From the NCBI GenBank assembly GCA_034336665.1, contig JAPFBE010000013.1:19943056-20007055 (forward strand): a stretch of DNA of 64,000 bases, given 5' to 3'. This DNA comes from Luscinia megarhynchos (taxonomy: Eukaryota > Chordata > Aves > Passeriformes > Turdidae). Below are positions 50,772 to 62,130 of the stretch, in pieces. Position numbers and translations under genes: made by a program. Position 1 is the first letter of the stretch. Each line of letters starts with the position of its first letter. The notes under the pieces were generated by a model, which saw only the letters and a program-made list of their open reading frames with translations, searched no databases and was not told the DNA's origin.

Positions 50772-51080
50772 TTAATCCAGTGCAGTCCAGAGGATTAAGA
50801 ACGAGTTTCTGCGGCACAGCACAAGAAGGGGTGGTTTCAGGGATGACGTCAGGCAGATATCATGTTTTGTGTCATGTTTAGCCAACACGGGAGTACTGGG
50901 TTGAGACGGCTGCTTATCATTCCCCAGTGCTGCAGAGAGAGAATTATCTTTCTCATATTCCAGAAACCTTTCGTCTTTGACAGGGACAAGAACTCCATTG
51001 GGGACTACCAGTTCTCTATTAGGAATATCATCAACAGACAGTAGTTTCTCCAGCTCTTGCAATGGAAATGAAACCTCTGT
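50772..51080 (-). CDS. Candidate gene, coding exon 3 and stop
   Basis: It enters in phase 0 at a strong pyrimidine-tract acceptor (CTTTTCCTTTAG) and encodes TEVSFPLQELEKLLSVDD and onward to the stop, 102 residues. The first two thirds are hydrophilic and protein-like; the last 30 residues are more hydrophobic and could be lower quality or a different end. Part of the exon overlaps a CRE-like palindrome. Confidence 0.48.
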   Translation of the reverse strand, partial: TEVSFPLQELEKLLSVDDIPNRELVVPNGVLVPVKDERFLEYEKDNSLSAALGNDKQPSQPSTPVLAKHDTKHDICLTSSLKPPLLVLCRRNSFLILWTALD

Positions 51081-51734
51081 CTAAAGGAAAAGCAGTAATA
51101 ATATTGTACTAGTTAATGACAAAAGCACAGGAGCATGTGCTAGCACCATCTAGCCAGCATCCCCATCATTGCAGCACCAGCTGCTTCATCCTCTTTTTTC
51201 CATCTTTGAGCTTGATGTAAGTAGTTGTCCTCTGTTCTCAGCAAGAGTTCTTACTTACTGTCTTGTATCCTTTGTCCTCTGGCATTATTTCACATCCTCC
51301 TCCACTTCTCATCGTCTTCCAGGGAGAGGCTGAGAACTTGCAGGCAGAGCCATTGATTATGCCCCAGCACATGGGAGAGAGGATGACATTTTCTCTTGAT
51401 ATCCCAAACCTGAGACCTTCTGACAAGGGTGAAGCCAGAGTATTCCTGGATTCTGCTTCCAATATGGGCCTGAGATCATGTGAAAATGGCTACAGGGCAT
51501 GCACTGAAGCAGCCACTAGGGAAGCTTTACCTTGATCCAAGGCACACCCTAAAAGCAGGGAGTTGTGAAGTCACCTTTGCTGCCTGTTGTGGCAGCCCCA
51601 GGTACGGGCCAGCTGGACTCAGCTGTCTCATTTCAAGTCCATGTGTCCAAAGCATCAGGGGAGGAGCCAGATGAGCAGCAATTACCTGAGGCAAGTAGTC
51701 CCCGAGGCCTGGGCAGTGCTGTGGGGCCAGACAT
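50772..51734 (-). CDS. Candidate novel 3-exon gene, 172-residue protein (join of 50772-51080, 51259-51419, 51686-51734)
   Basis: I do not recognise this protein. The three exons join in phase: 16 codons plus one base, then 2+159 bases, then 309 bases ending in TAA at 50772-50774. The start reads MSGPTALPRPRGLLAS and the junction makes a Glu. Introns are 266 and 178 bp. Donors are CTCAG/GTAATT and AAGACA/GTAAGT; acceptors are CCCTTGTCAG and TTTTCCTTTAG. The ATG has A at -3. The protein is soluble in character, with a Cys/Gly/Ser-rich middle (SPMCWGIINGSACKF, RSGGGCE), an acidic segment (LQELEKLLSVDDIPNRELV) and a late hydrophobic stretch. It lies about 20 kb upstream of DPT on the same strand, below a CpG-rich stretch. 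It could be a lineage-specific small gene, a fast-evolving sperm or cilia gene, or a chance model; agreement of phases and splice sites favours a gene. Confidence 0.5.
50844..50851. promoter_or_regulatory. Full CRE palindrome
   Basis: TGACGTCA is the complete CREB/CREM/ATF site. It lies 106 bases from the X-box. It also falls within the third exon of the candidate gene, so it may be coincidental coding sequence. Confidence 0.35.
51259..51419 (-). CDS. Candidate gene, coding exon 2
   Basis: It encodes GLRFGISRENVILSPMCWG and onward to MPEDKGYKT, 53 full codons after two bases finishing Glu. The GTAAGT donor is a perfect consensus. Of the three possible entry phases at the CAG acceptor, only this one stays open; the other two hit stops inside the exon. 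Confidence 0.48.
51686..51734 (-). CDS. Candidate gene, coding exon 1
   Basis: It encodes MSGPTALPRPRGLLAS plus the first base of a Glu codon. The donor CTCAG/GTAATT is good. The longer minus-strand open frame through the same DNA is in another phase and lacks an ATG near its upstream end. An alternative in-frame-shifted ATG sits 7 bases upstream, but it would not join exon 2 in phase. Confidence 0.42.
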
Positions 51735-51889
51735 CCTGGCATACTATGGAGAGCAGCGCCCTGTCCCGTGCCATGGAGCCTGTCCTGGCAGCACACTCTG
51801 TCTTGTAGCTCATCTCTGCTGTGCAGGGTGTGCTCTGCCTGGCTGGTGACGTGGAGGCAGTGCAGCAGCGTGTGAGTGAGGGCAGGGCT

Positions 51890-52085
51890 TCCCTGCAAGC
51901 CCTCGGTCCTCGTCCCCAGCGTGTGAAGGTCGCTGGCTCCTGGGTAAATTTCCATCGGATGCGGCACTCTCCCGCTGCGACTCAGCATTCCTGACACCCG
52001 ACTGCAGCTCCTCGTTCTCATTTGATCATTTTCTTCGGAAGGGGAGCTAACAGCCGTTACTAGAGTGATTTGGCCACCGTCCAAC
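51890..52085. promoter_or_regulatory. CpG-rich cluster, likely promoter of the candidate gene
   Basis: About 13 CpG dinucleotides fall in under 200 bases, in a window that is otherwise strongly CpG-depleted. It begins about 150 bases upstream of the candidate ATG at 51734 on the minus strand, where a promoter and 5' UTR would be expected. I see no TATA box. CpG retention suggests an unmethylated germline promoter; that is inference. Confidence 0.45.
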
Positions 52086-55000
52086 AGTGTGTATATTACT
52101 CACACATTTCCCTGCTAGCAAAAGGGTTTTTTTTCCCACTGTCTGGTTGCAGCCTCTTCCTATCTTCATCATTAGATAGCTCAGAAGGTCAGTGCTAAAA
52201 GAGAAATCTCAGAGGCTTTTTTTACAACCCAGAGTAAGCGAGGGCCAGTGCTGGGGGAGAGGGACGGGGTGAGAAGGGATGGAGGGTATGCCTGACTGAA
52301 TTAATTCTTTACTAGGATTGTCTCTGGTACAGCTGAAAGCACGATTCTGGAAAATGTAATATTTATAGAAACCGTACTGCCCTGATTGGGTAAATCTCAA
52401 GGTCATCTGATGATGACTGCAAAAGGACTGGCCAGATACTGCTGCTGTTACCCTGGCATCATGAGACCGCAAGACCTTCAATTCAGCACTGAAATCTGCA
52501 TACAAAATGGGATCCTACTCCCTCTCTCCCTCTCCCTAAAAACCATCTCTCCTGAAACTGCCTTAAGAAGGAAATGCATAGCCCAGCAGTGAGGAGGTTC
52601 AAAATGCCTGCATGGCTTTTTTTTTTTTTCTTTTCCTTTCCTCTGAGAACATTAAGCTATTAACTCTAATTCCCTCAGAGGCAGAGGTCTGCAATTCATT
52701 TAACATATAGGGCATCTTAGGAGCTTGCCTGAAGGACCAAGTGCTGGCCTGAAGCCAGTTCTTTCATTTCTGAGCCCTTTCCATTCCTTGAGGAAATTCT
52801 GCATGGACATGCTGGATGCCAAAGTCCCTAGAGAGAAAAAAGGAGCAGAGAATTTGAGTTTTCACTACATCTGCTGTATTCCTGCACAAAGACAAGTCCT
52901 GGCCTCATCATCAGGTGAACATAATCCTTCCACTGCCCCCAAAAGTACTAACTGTCAAAGAAGTTGGTGGTAAAGGGGAAAGGTGAGAGCAAGGTCATGA
53001 CTGCAGCTGTTTCACGCTGGTCCAAACAACTGTCCAGGTCCAAAGAGTGAGGGGTCTCTATTGGAGAAAAGGGAGTCAAGGAGGGACTGTCCTGAGGCAG
53101 GCACCCACTTCTGAAAGTTTAAAAGATTCTCTGCTTTCAAAACATTAACAGCAAACTAAACATGACCTCTATACAACCTTCCTGGATTGTCTTTCCTGAG
53201 TACAGAGCAACATCTTCCCTAATATTTTCTGTTTCTAAAATATTTTCTCTGGTGGGGGTGCTTGAAAGAGTCTTTAAATTTTGTGTGTAGGGTTAATAGA
53301 GTAAATTGCAATAATTATTCATGTCTTCAAGCATTTACTGAGCTGTTAACCAAAATACTTGATTGCAGTAACAGTATTATAACCAATGCAGCAATGCAAA
53401 GCAGTAATAAAAAAAGAAAAAGTGGGACTGTGAAACAGTGGTCGGCAATAAGAATAATCATGTTGCAGCTGAGGCAAGGAGCATGCAAAGCACACAGCAA
53501 AGGTAAACTCCCAGAAGAGTAAAAGGCATGAGAGATACGTTTTTGCTGATCATGACCTTGGGCCGGGTTCAGCTAGGGCACAGGAATACCTGTGCCCAGC
53601 TGTGCTGGAGCGTGTCTTTGGCGCTCACTCAGGGCGGGGCTGGAGGGTTTCTGTGAGCACCGCCCCAGCTCTCAGCCCTGCAGCAGCCCAGAGAGCCATT
53701 CTGGAGCTGCTCGATTTGTCTCCATGGAAATACTACAGATATCACCTGTCTGCCAGGCTGCACGGAGGGGATTTAAGCCTGGTACTGTCTTGGTGAGGAG
53801 TCAGTGCTGATGTAGAATCCATGAGTAGGTAGCTGGCCAAGAATGCAAAGCTCAAGGGAAGTTGTGGGAAAGCACTGGAGGACTAACAGTTTTGATGGTG
53901 GCTAACAACCTAAGCCAAGTTCAATGGCTCATAAAACTCAAGTGACAAGATTTTGTGGGTCAAGGGAAAATGGATGAGGAAAAATGCTGTGGAAAAGCTT
54001 AGTGAACGAGGTGAAGGTGAACAAGAAGTGTTGTACATAAACACTTTCACATATGAAAGGGAGATATAGGGCAGGACAGTTTCAAGCATTTGACCTCCAA
54101 ATTCCCAGCACAAACCTCCTTACTCTATGAAAGAAAAATTATGTGTAGATTTAAAGGTGGGTGCTATAGGGAGAGCAGTGGTTTTGCTTGTCTCTCTGAA
54201 GATTAGAGGTTGTGAAGGGTATGAATTCCTAGCCTAGGATGGTCTGTCTTGCTAGGACTTGTGTGAAATTGAATCCACTCTGGAGAATTCATACCAGAAG
54301 GGCTGCAGCATGACATTCTCAAGGATTAGAAACATGATTTTTCATGGGCCAAATTGCTTTAGAGACACTGGCACTGTCATATCAAGGTGAATCCTATTAT
54401 CCATCAGGGGTATGCAGGACAATATGAAAGCACCAGTGGGGTATGGAATGCAGAGGCAGCTAACTTGCATGGGAAGAGATGGTTGAATGCATCAGTGGGA
54501 GAGAGGCCTGTGTGTAAACTGTTTGTCTTGAAAAACTTTAAAATTTAGGGCAGAGAGCACAGACCAAGCACAGTGTCCTCCTTGTGTTCAGTGTTGTCTA
54601 AGCCATGTTTTGGAGAACGTAAGATTGGCTTTTAATTAGTGAAGACCAGCTCAAAGAGGCAAAGTTTGCATGATGCATCCAAAAAGATCCTCCAGTTTCT
54701 CAACAGGTGCTTTAACTTTTCTTTGAATTCTTTCAAAAGGAAAATACATTGCCCTAAACTGCCAGCTACCTTGATGATTAATGCAATGCTGAGGCAACAG
54801 GTGTCTTCAGATGGCCTCACAGAAGTATCTGGTAAACAAGAAAGACAAAGCTATAGCTCAAACATTGTGAATGCCTTTGTCTGCTTTTTTTTCTTTTATT
54901 TTTTAACGCTTCATGTTGAAGAATGTGTAATCATCACTATGTGTAATCATTATCATGCTTGTGCCCCAACACATTAATGGAGACATGAGTAAAATTCTCT

Positions 55001-57144
55001 TCTTAGGTCTTGTCCTTTGGCCATAGCACCCACTCCACAGTCATTTTCTCCTGCTGAATGTAGGATCAGTAATAAGTATATACATTTTTAACACTGGAAC
55101 AACCGTGCCAAACAGTGCCACAGAGCTCCTACAGAGTGCACAGGTTAGGGACATGTCAGGTAAGAGGAACATAATCTATTCATTCACTCCCTCTAACACA
55201 GTTTAGTGCCTTTTAAACGATGAAAAAGTCACAAGAGTCTCCGCCTCCTTGCATATTTTTGAAAGAACTCCAAGCAGAATGACCTCCTTCCTTCTCTGTT
55301 CCCTTGGTGAGAGGACACCCTTCTGCCTACAGTGAAAGGAAGAAAATACTAGCATCTGCTAGACCAGAGGACATATTTCAGCAGTGGAAGCTTACAGGTT
55401 TTGCCTGGTATTTTCCCTCTTCCTTAAGCACACGTTAATGACTTTGACCTTTCTAGTAATTTGATTCCAAAAGCAGTGTTGCAGCAGCTGAGCCCTAAGA
55501 TGCCATTTGGAAGATTATCACTCTGAAATCAAAGCAAACAGCTGCTTGTTCAAGCCTCTGTGGAGATCCCCTCACCCATGGAGATCCTCCTTTCTCATCT
55601 CTCAGTGTCCTCAGCCCTGGGCCTGCTGCCAAGAAGTTCCAGTCTGCTTGGCCAATGTAAAGGATAAATATGCTACCAATTCTTTGCATTTGTGTAGTAC
55701 AAAAAAGCTGGAGGAGAGCCAAGCTGGTTGAATATACCAAAGACATCCTTGTACACAGGTACCTAAGAGAGAGGGGACAGGGCCTGTAAAAACTTTTGTT
55801 CATGGTGTGCAATTAGTTCAAAGGCTATCTAGGCTATTTGCAGATAGATCAGAAAGTATTCTCTTCTTGCCTTAAGCAGAAGCTGGCTCATGCAGAAGCT
55901 CTTCCAGATCTGCATTTCCTTGGCTCCTCCCACAGTGTGAATAATCCCTAACATTTCCATGACTCAGTGGATTTGCTATGGAAATCATGGCAATGTTTTC
56001 AGAGTCATAGTCTAATACCTGAGCCCCGACAGGATTCGTGCCCCCACATCTCTGGCATTTTGCATAGTTATGTAACACCTCTTACTCATGGCACTGAAAT
56101 CAGGAGTATGTCCGAGCAGTGGGGAGCAAGTGAAATTTGGAGCAAAATCCAAACCTCCCTTTCACTCACTCTTGTAAACCTTATCATTCATGTTTCAGTG
56201 TGCAACCTTTATTAAAATGTGATTTGCAGATAGCTTGCTCTGTTGGTGAGAGGAATAGGGTCACAACCTTATTTTAAATTTCTTCCTTTTGCATGGCAAA
56301 ATTCAAGTTACTGTGTAGAAAGAAAATCTGATCAGCTACTTCACGAGATTAACATGAGCATCTGCCTTCATCTTTGCTGTTTCATTCCCTTTTCTCCTGG
56401 TCCCCTTCCCCCTGCTCTCCAAATACTTAATAAGAACAGTATCTGGCAGAGTAGGTGTGTAAAAAAAGAGAAAGAAGAAATCTCATCCATACAACCCCCT
56501 AAGCCCACAGCTGTGTTTCTTATATCAACTGTATATAAAGCTGCTGTCCTCAGAAAACTGATAATAAAAATAAGTTGAGAGGCTCAGTGCTCTGTGCAGA
56601 GCAGTAGCTGTCCTCAATGCAGTTTCTGGTTGCTGCTTTATGCAAAGTCTCCTTTCTGCTGTGTGTGACAGAGGTGGGTCTCCTGTGTTAGATGGGGCTT
56701 CATGTGTGCAGAGGCCACAGAGCCTCGTCAGGGGTGGCTGCACTGGGGACTGGTCACAAAAGAACTATTCAGTATTTTCTGTGATATTCAGAGGGTTTTT
56801 TTTACCAGGCTAACTGAAAGGTTGGAGTAAATCACCTTGCAGTGAGTTCACATTTATGAATACAAATAGGATTTGAAAGTGGTTGGTGTGCATGACTTCC
56901 ATGTCTGCACCAGCTGCCTTCTCTGGGCCATAATCACATTTTCAGAGAAGCTGTATCAGCCACTGCTGCTGTCTGTAATAATAACAGTAGCACTGACTCC
57001 TCTGCTATATATTCATACAGCCACAGTCTCTCACAGCAAAAGCTGCCTCCCTTAAGGCTACAGAAAGCAGACTCACCTGCAGAATGTTGTGCTGGCAGCT
57101 GTAGAGCAGGTGGGGAAGCCTGAGCCAGAAAAGCAGTCATGCAT

Positions 57145-57265
57145 TGCAAAGGCACTATCAGATTCTGTTTCACAGGTGAAGAAACTGAGACAGATGGAGG
57201 GCAAATAATTTTCTCAAAGTGATATGAGTAATATCACTGGCAGTGCCAGGTCTTGAAACTAATCC
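57145..57265 (+). mobile_element. MIR-like SINE remnant
   Basis: TTTCACAGGTGAAGAAACTG, AGACAGATGGAGGGCAAATA and CTGGCAGTGCCAGGTCTTGA match the MIR 3' half closely (consensus ACAGATGAGGAAACTGAGGC and onward). This is the clearest MIR-type copy in the window. Confidence 0.68.
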
Positions 57266-58284
57266 TAGCTTGGGCCAGATTCTGGGAAATGTACAATAAA
57301 CTCTCAGCAACATCCTTGGGCTTCTTGCTCTTGCCCCAAGGAGACTCACTGCAGATGTCTGGCACAGCTGGCACTGTGGGTGCACATTGTGTTGGCTCTG
57401 GTCCGACAGTACTGCTGAGAGACCTTCCCCTTCTTTCTCCTGAGGGTGTCTTTGGTGAGCAAGTAGCTGATTATTTACATAGTAGGTCCTCTATCTTAAA
57501 TTAAAATGATCCCTTCTGGGTTTTGGTCCTGTTCAGCTCAGTCTTCCCTTTTTGGGCAGATGATGTAGTTGGGTAACAGAATTATTTATAGGTAACACCT
57601 GGCAGGGGCAAAGACACTGACATTTAACGAATCAGTGTGGATGAAACAAAGGATTTGTTGTTTGCTGATGCTCCAAGAATAGGCTGCACTGAGAGCAAGC
57701 ACACCTTGTATTTCCCCTCTGCTCCTGGTCTCTTTGCTATCCTTTCCCAGGTTACTCCAGGCTGTAGTTTCCATTTGTTTTCCCCCCTCCTTCACTTCCT
57801 GCAATCGGCTGCCCCAGGAGAACCTTAAGCTCAGGTGCTCCATGCCCTGGTTGCACCAAAGTTTCAGTAGACCATGGGCAAAAGTTGAAACCATGACCTT
57901 TTTTGCAGTCAGATGTATAGCAGTGTGAAGGATCATGACTCTCACCAGCCTCTGTAACTGCGAGCCTGGGGTGCACCAACCTGCCCCATTCCTAGACCCC
58001 TGAATAACTTTTTTCTGCCCTTCTGCCAAAAGTTCCATCTTCTTATTTGCCAAGTTCTAAGCGTCTGCTAGATCCTTGTCTCTGACTAAAGAGCTTGCTC
58101 ATCAGTGAGCCCTGTTTTGGACTTTGATCTTCTTCCTGGCCCTCCAATTTGGCCAGGTTCTGGGCTTGAGGATATATTCAGGTAGGCAGTCCAGTCTGCA
58201 GGAGAGTGAGGACTGTAAAGGAGAAACACAATGGAAATCATCCCAAACAATGCTTTTGGAAGCAGTTTAATTGCACGTGATGTG

Positions 58285-58580
58285 ATATCAGAGAATCACT
58301 AGGCTGGAAGAGACCTTTAAGATCATCAAATCCAACCCTTGATGCCCTAACCATATCCAACCCATGCCCTAACAGCTCAACTAAACCACAGCACCAAGTG
58401 CCACATCCAGTCTTTTTTTTAAATGCATCCACTGACGGTGATTCCACCACCTCCCCAGGCAGACAATTCCAGTGCTTTATCATTCCTTCCATAAAAAACT
58501 TTTTTCTAATATCCAGCCTGAATTTTTTATCCACTTTCCCAGTTATTCAGGTTCATCATCCTAGGAACCAGCCAGTTTCC
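58285..58580 (-). mobile_element. CR1 LINE 3' fragment, reverse orientation
   Basis: It reads as the reverse complement of the CR1 3' end: AGAATCACTAGGCTGGAAGA, GACCTTTAAGATCATCAAAT, CCAACCC, then GATTCCACCACCTCCCCAGG and TTCCAGTGCTTTATCATTCC. The minus-strand open frame here (DIRKKFFMEGMIKHW) is a decayed remnant of element sequence, not a host gene. Confidence 0.9.
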
Positions 58581-60899
58581 TGAAAACTAATACTGCCATT
58601 TCAACCCAGTACCTTTGGCAGTCCTAGGACACTTCTCTTGCTGATTGATATGCTTGAATCTGGCCTAGATAATCCAGAAAACTTTCTCATTGTTCCTTGA
58701 ACAGCATAACCCTCTTTGCACTGAATAGTTGTTATGTTGAAGTATATGAATGCTTTAGGTGATGTGCTTCACTTTTAAAAAGAGAAGAGCATAAATATGC
58801 ACACACAAACTACCAAATTATGAAAAACAAGTGGTTTCTAAAATTCTCTTTTCAGATAGATGACTTACAATCCAGTGTTAATTATCTATTGCTCCTGTCT
58901 CTTGGAAAGATATTTAGAAGGGAGAGGGAGTAGCACATTTCCAGAGCTAGATATTGGAAAGGATCAGTAGCTCCATCTCGTAGTAACACTCATCAGTCAG
59001 GCGTGTGCTGTGTGTCACTCAGTGGAGGAGTGCCTGCTCCACTGTGCAGCATCTCTGCTGTCACTGACAGCTTCAGTCCTGCATTCCTCACTTATCTTCC
59101 CACTGCAACTCTCCTCTGCACCTTCCATCCTTCAGTATCAGGCTGCTCCCTGCCTCTGGATCATCCCCTTTCTTGACTGTGCCATGGGTTATGTACCTTT
59201 ATGCCTTTTGCAGCCTCTTACGCTGACCACTTTTCACACTTTTGTTCTCTTTTATTTCTTCTCTTCCCCCTTCCCTTCCTGGTGTTCTCAGCATTATAAT
59301 AATATTTGACACATCTTTGAAAAACATGATTTTTAAGCCAGAATCATATTTTCTTCAGGCTTTTATAGTTTTAGCTGTCTCAAAATCACAGAGGGAAAAG
59401 TGAAACTAAGCACACTTAGTGATCACCCTAGAAAATATCTATGTCAGAAGCAGACTTCAAGGTATCTCAGTCTCAGTGTGTGGTTCTGGCTCTCTGGCAG
59501 GGCATGAGCAGTGCTCTTTGCTCAACACTGCTTAGAACGTGAGAGCTCCTGCCATCACAGATCAGCCAGTGGGATGGGCTGTGCCAGCTCTTTGCAATCG
59601 CCTCTGGTGCAAAGTCAGCCAGAAAGCCAGGCTGGTGAGCTGTGCAGAGCTGGAATCCTATCACCAGCCCCGTTTCAGGCATATCAGCAAGCAGCTGGAA
59701 TATTGTATCATAAATCTTTTTCAGATGCTTGAAATGTACCTGAAAGTTATGGACTTGGCAAGAGGGAAGGATGTGGTAAAGTGGATAGATCTTTTCTTTG
59801 TCCCTTCTGACCTGTAGCCTACTATCGTTATTTGAGGCTGTGCTTTCAGAGCAGGAGCAGGCTGTGTCAGCCTCAGCACATGGCTGACTGTAACTCCTCT
59901 GCCTGGAAATATAGACATGCTTTAATTTATTGTGGGGAGTGTAATAGAAGGAAAGAAATGAAAATGTTTCCCCCATTTATGAGGGTAGTCTATGCGTCTG
60001 CTGTGCATTGTATTGCTCCTCCTTGGACAGAGCTGTTGGATGGCTGTCAGCACACTGAAGGCTTTTACATGTAAGGGATGGCCAACCTAAACTTCCTTCA
60101 TCTGGTCTGGATAATCTGACTGATCTCACCATTTCTGCCGAACAATGGAGAATTGCCTGAATATTTAAACATGTATTGTTCTTAGGGAAACAAATGTTCA
60201 GCTAGTTTGGTTGCCTTAGCAACATTCACTTCTAAAAATACAAAAGACACAATCTACAAAATAAGTGAACATGTAGAACAGGCAAGGAAAGAAAAATGCT
60301 TCTTTCTTCCTGACCCAGAGCAAATGGGTCAGGGGCAGAAATGTTTTCATTTAAATCTCAGTGAAGGATTTAGGGTGTATCTTCACACACTTGTTGAATA
60401 CATTTAGTTTTTAAGAGTTTAGAGCATGGCTGACTTTAAACCCAGGCAAGTCCCTATGACATCTCTTTTAGAGTGGCTCCAAACCGATTCTGTCAGTCAT
60501 CCTTTAGAGTGATGTAACTCAGAAAGCACAGGTTGCACCAGAAGTAAGCAGCAGTCACTGCAAGGGTTTCTGTGTGCTGTGGAGCAGGAGGGTTAAAACA
60601 GTAAAAGTTAATTAAGAATGATTAATGACCAGTCTGAGACACATCTTGCAAAAGCAAGTAAAAGAAACAACAAAATGATTCTTTTGTGACATGATGTGTA
60701 AATGATCTGTGCATGCTTGGGGAAAAAAAATGAGGGGATCCTAGGTGTGACCCAAGGACAACATGAATTAAATGAGTAACACTCCAATTTTCAGTAATTC
60801 TGACAAAAGGAGAATATGGAGAAAACACTGTGTGTACAGAAAAGGAAATTATTGCATTTGAGATTGAACAGGAATGTAAGCATCTTGATCGGCTCCAGT

Positions 60900-62130
60900 C
60901 ACAGGGACCAGAATATCTCAGAATATTGAGATAGCTGGCATATGAAACGGCAAATCTTACAGGGCGGATTTTTAATTAATCTGTCAAGTTTGTGGTGGCA
61001 CTGTCTGACTGTAGAGTAACAGATGCAGTGCTTCTGTTATCTCTAAGTAAAGGAAAAAGGTGCAATCTAGGGAAATGCAGACCCATTCTTCTGACCACCA
61101 CAGTGCCTACAGCTTTAGAGCCAATCTGTAGGAGGGAATAATTAAAAAAAAACACAGAGGGAAATGAACAGTGAGGAATGATGCAATGTTAGTTTGTCAA
61201 AGGCAGAGTATGCCAGAATAATTCAATATTTCTCTTTGATAGAACAATTATTCTGGACTGGGGAAATGATAGAGATCTTACCTGTCCAGACTATAATAAG
61301 GTACTTGACATAGTGCCATAAGTGAAATTAATAGCTAAAATAGAAATTATGAAAAAGAAGGTAGGTAAAGAGCTGGCTGATGGGGAGACAAAGTCCAGTT
61401 GTAGAGAAAAGGAAGGCATCAGTTTGGAAGAGCGGAATTCAGCAGCTGGCTTTCCTAGTGCCTTAGCTTGAATATGCAGAAATGTATCTGCATCTGCAAC
61501 AGCAACACTGTTGTGGCTCAACAGTTGGAAAGGCCAGAGAAGGAGAAAAACTTGCACTTAATACTACACTACACTGTCATTGCACGGTGCCTGTGAGCCC
61601 CAAAACGTTGCAAGCATGTAAAGACAAATAATATTCTGCAACATATCCAGAAAGAGAGGGAAGAGTGATTAGTGGTATGCAGGACTCAGGAGAGATGTCA
61701 TATGAAAAATGGGGTACAATTCTTGTTGTCCATTTCCTAGAAATATGAGTTTCAATGGGAGCAGGTGAAGAGAAGAGTGAGCACATGATACCAGGGCCAG
61801 GGAGACTCATAGCCTATACAGAGAGACTAAGAGAGACTGGCTTTTACAACCAGGAAAATGAAGGATGAGAGTGGCTAGATTTCCTCTCTATAAATCTCTT
61901 AGAGTGTAAAAATCAGAAGATTATTACAGCTGAAGGACGACCCAAGAACAACTGAGTCTAAACTGACCATCTCTAGAAATTAAAAGAAAGCTTCTAGCCA
62001 TCAGAGCAATCAGGTTTAGAAACAGTCTCTAATGGGAGAGACAAGGAAAGAGGCCAGAAGCTTTAAAAAGATTTCACTCAAATGAAAGACATTTTGTTCT
62101 GTGGCTTCCTCTGATAGCACTCAGTGACTG
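60900..62130 (+). mobile_element. Ancient CR1 LINE, about 1.2 kb, coding region to 3' part
   Basis: The DNA follows the order of an old CR1/L3-type LINE: reverse-transcriptase region blocks (GTTTGTCAAAGGCAGAGTAT, TTTCTCTTTGATAGAACAAT, ACTATAATAAGGTACTTGAC), then downstream blocks (GAGAGACTAAGAGAGACTGG, ATTACAGCTGAAGGACGACC, TTCTAGCCATCAGAGCAATC). Frames are broken throughout, so no protein is made. Divergence suggests insertion long before the younger CR1 copies elsewhere in the window. End points are approximate. Confidence 0.65.

Noticed and set aside
51527..52084. Minus-strand open frame of 185 codons across a CpG-rich region
   Set aside because: It opens on TTG with no ATG near its upstream end, and its phase does not join the downstream exon. 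A shorter exon in another phase within it fits better.
59473..59976. Minus-strand frame of 167 codons
   Set aside because: No domain or splice signals I can recognise; cysteine and histidine positions show no finger pattern.
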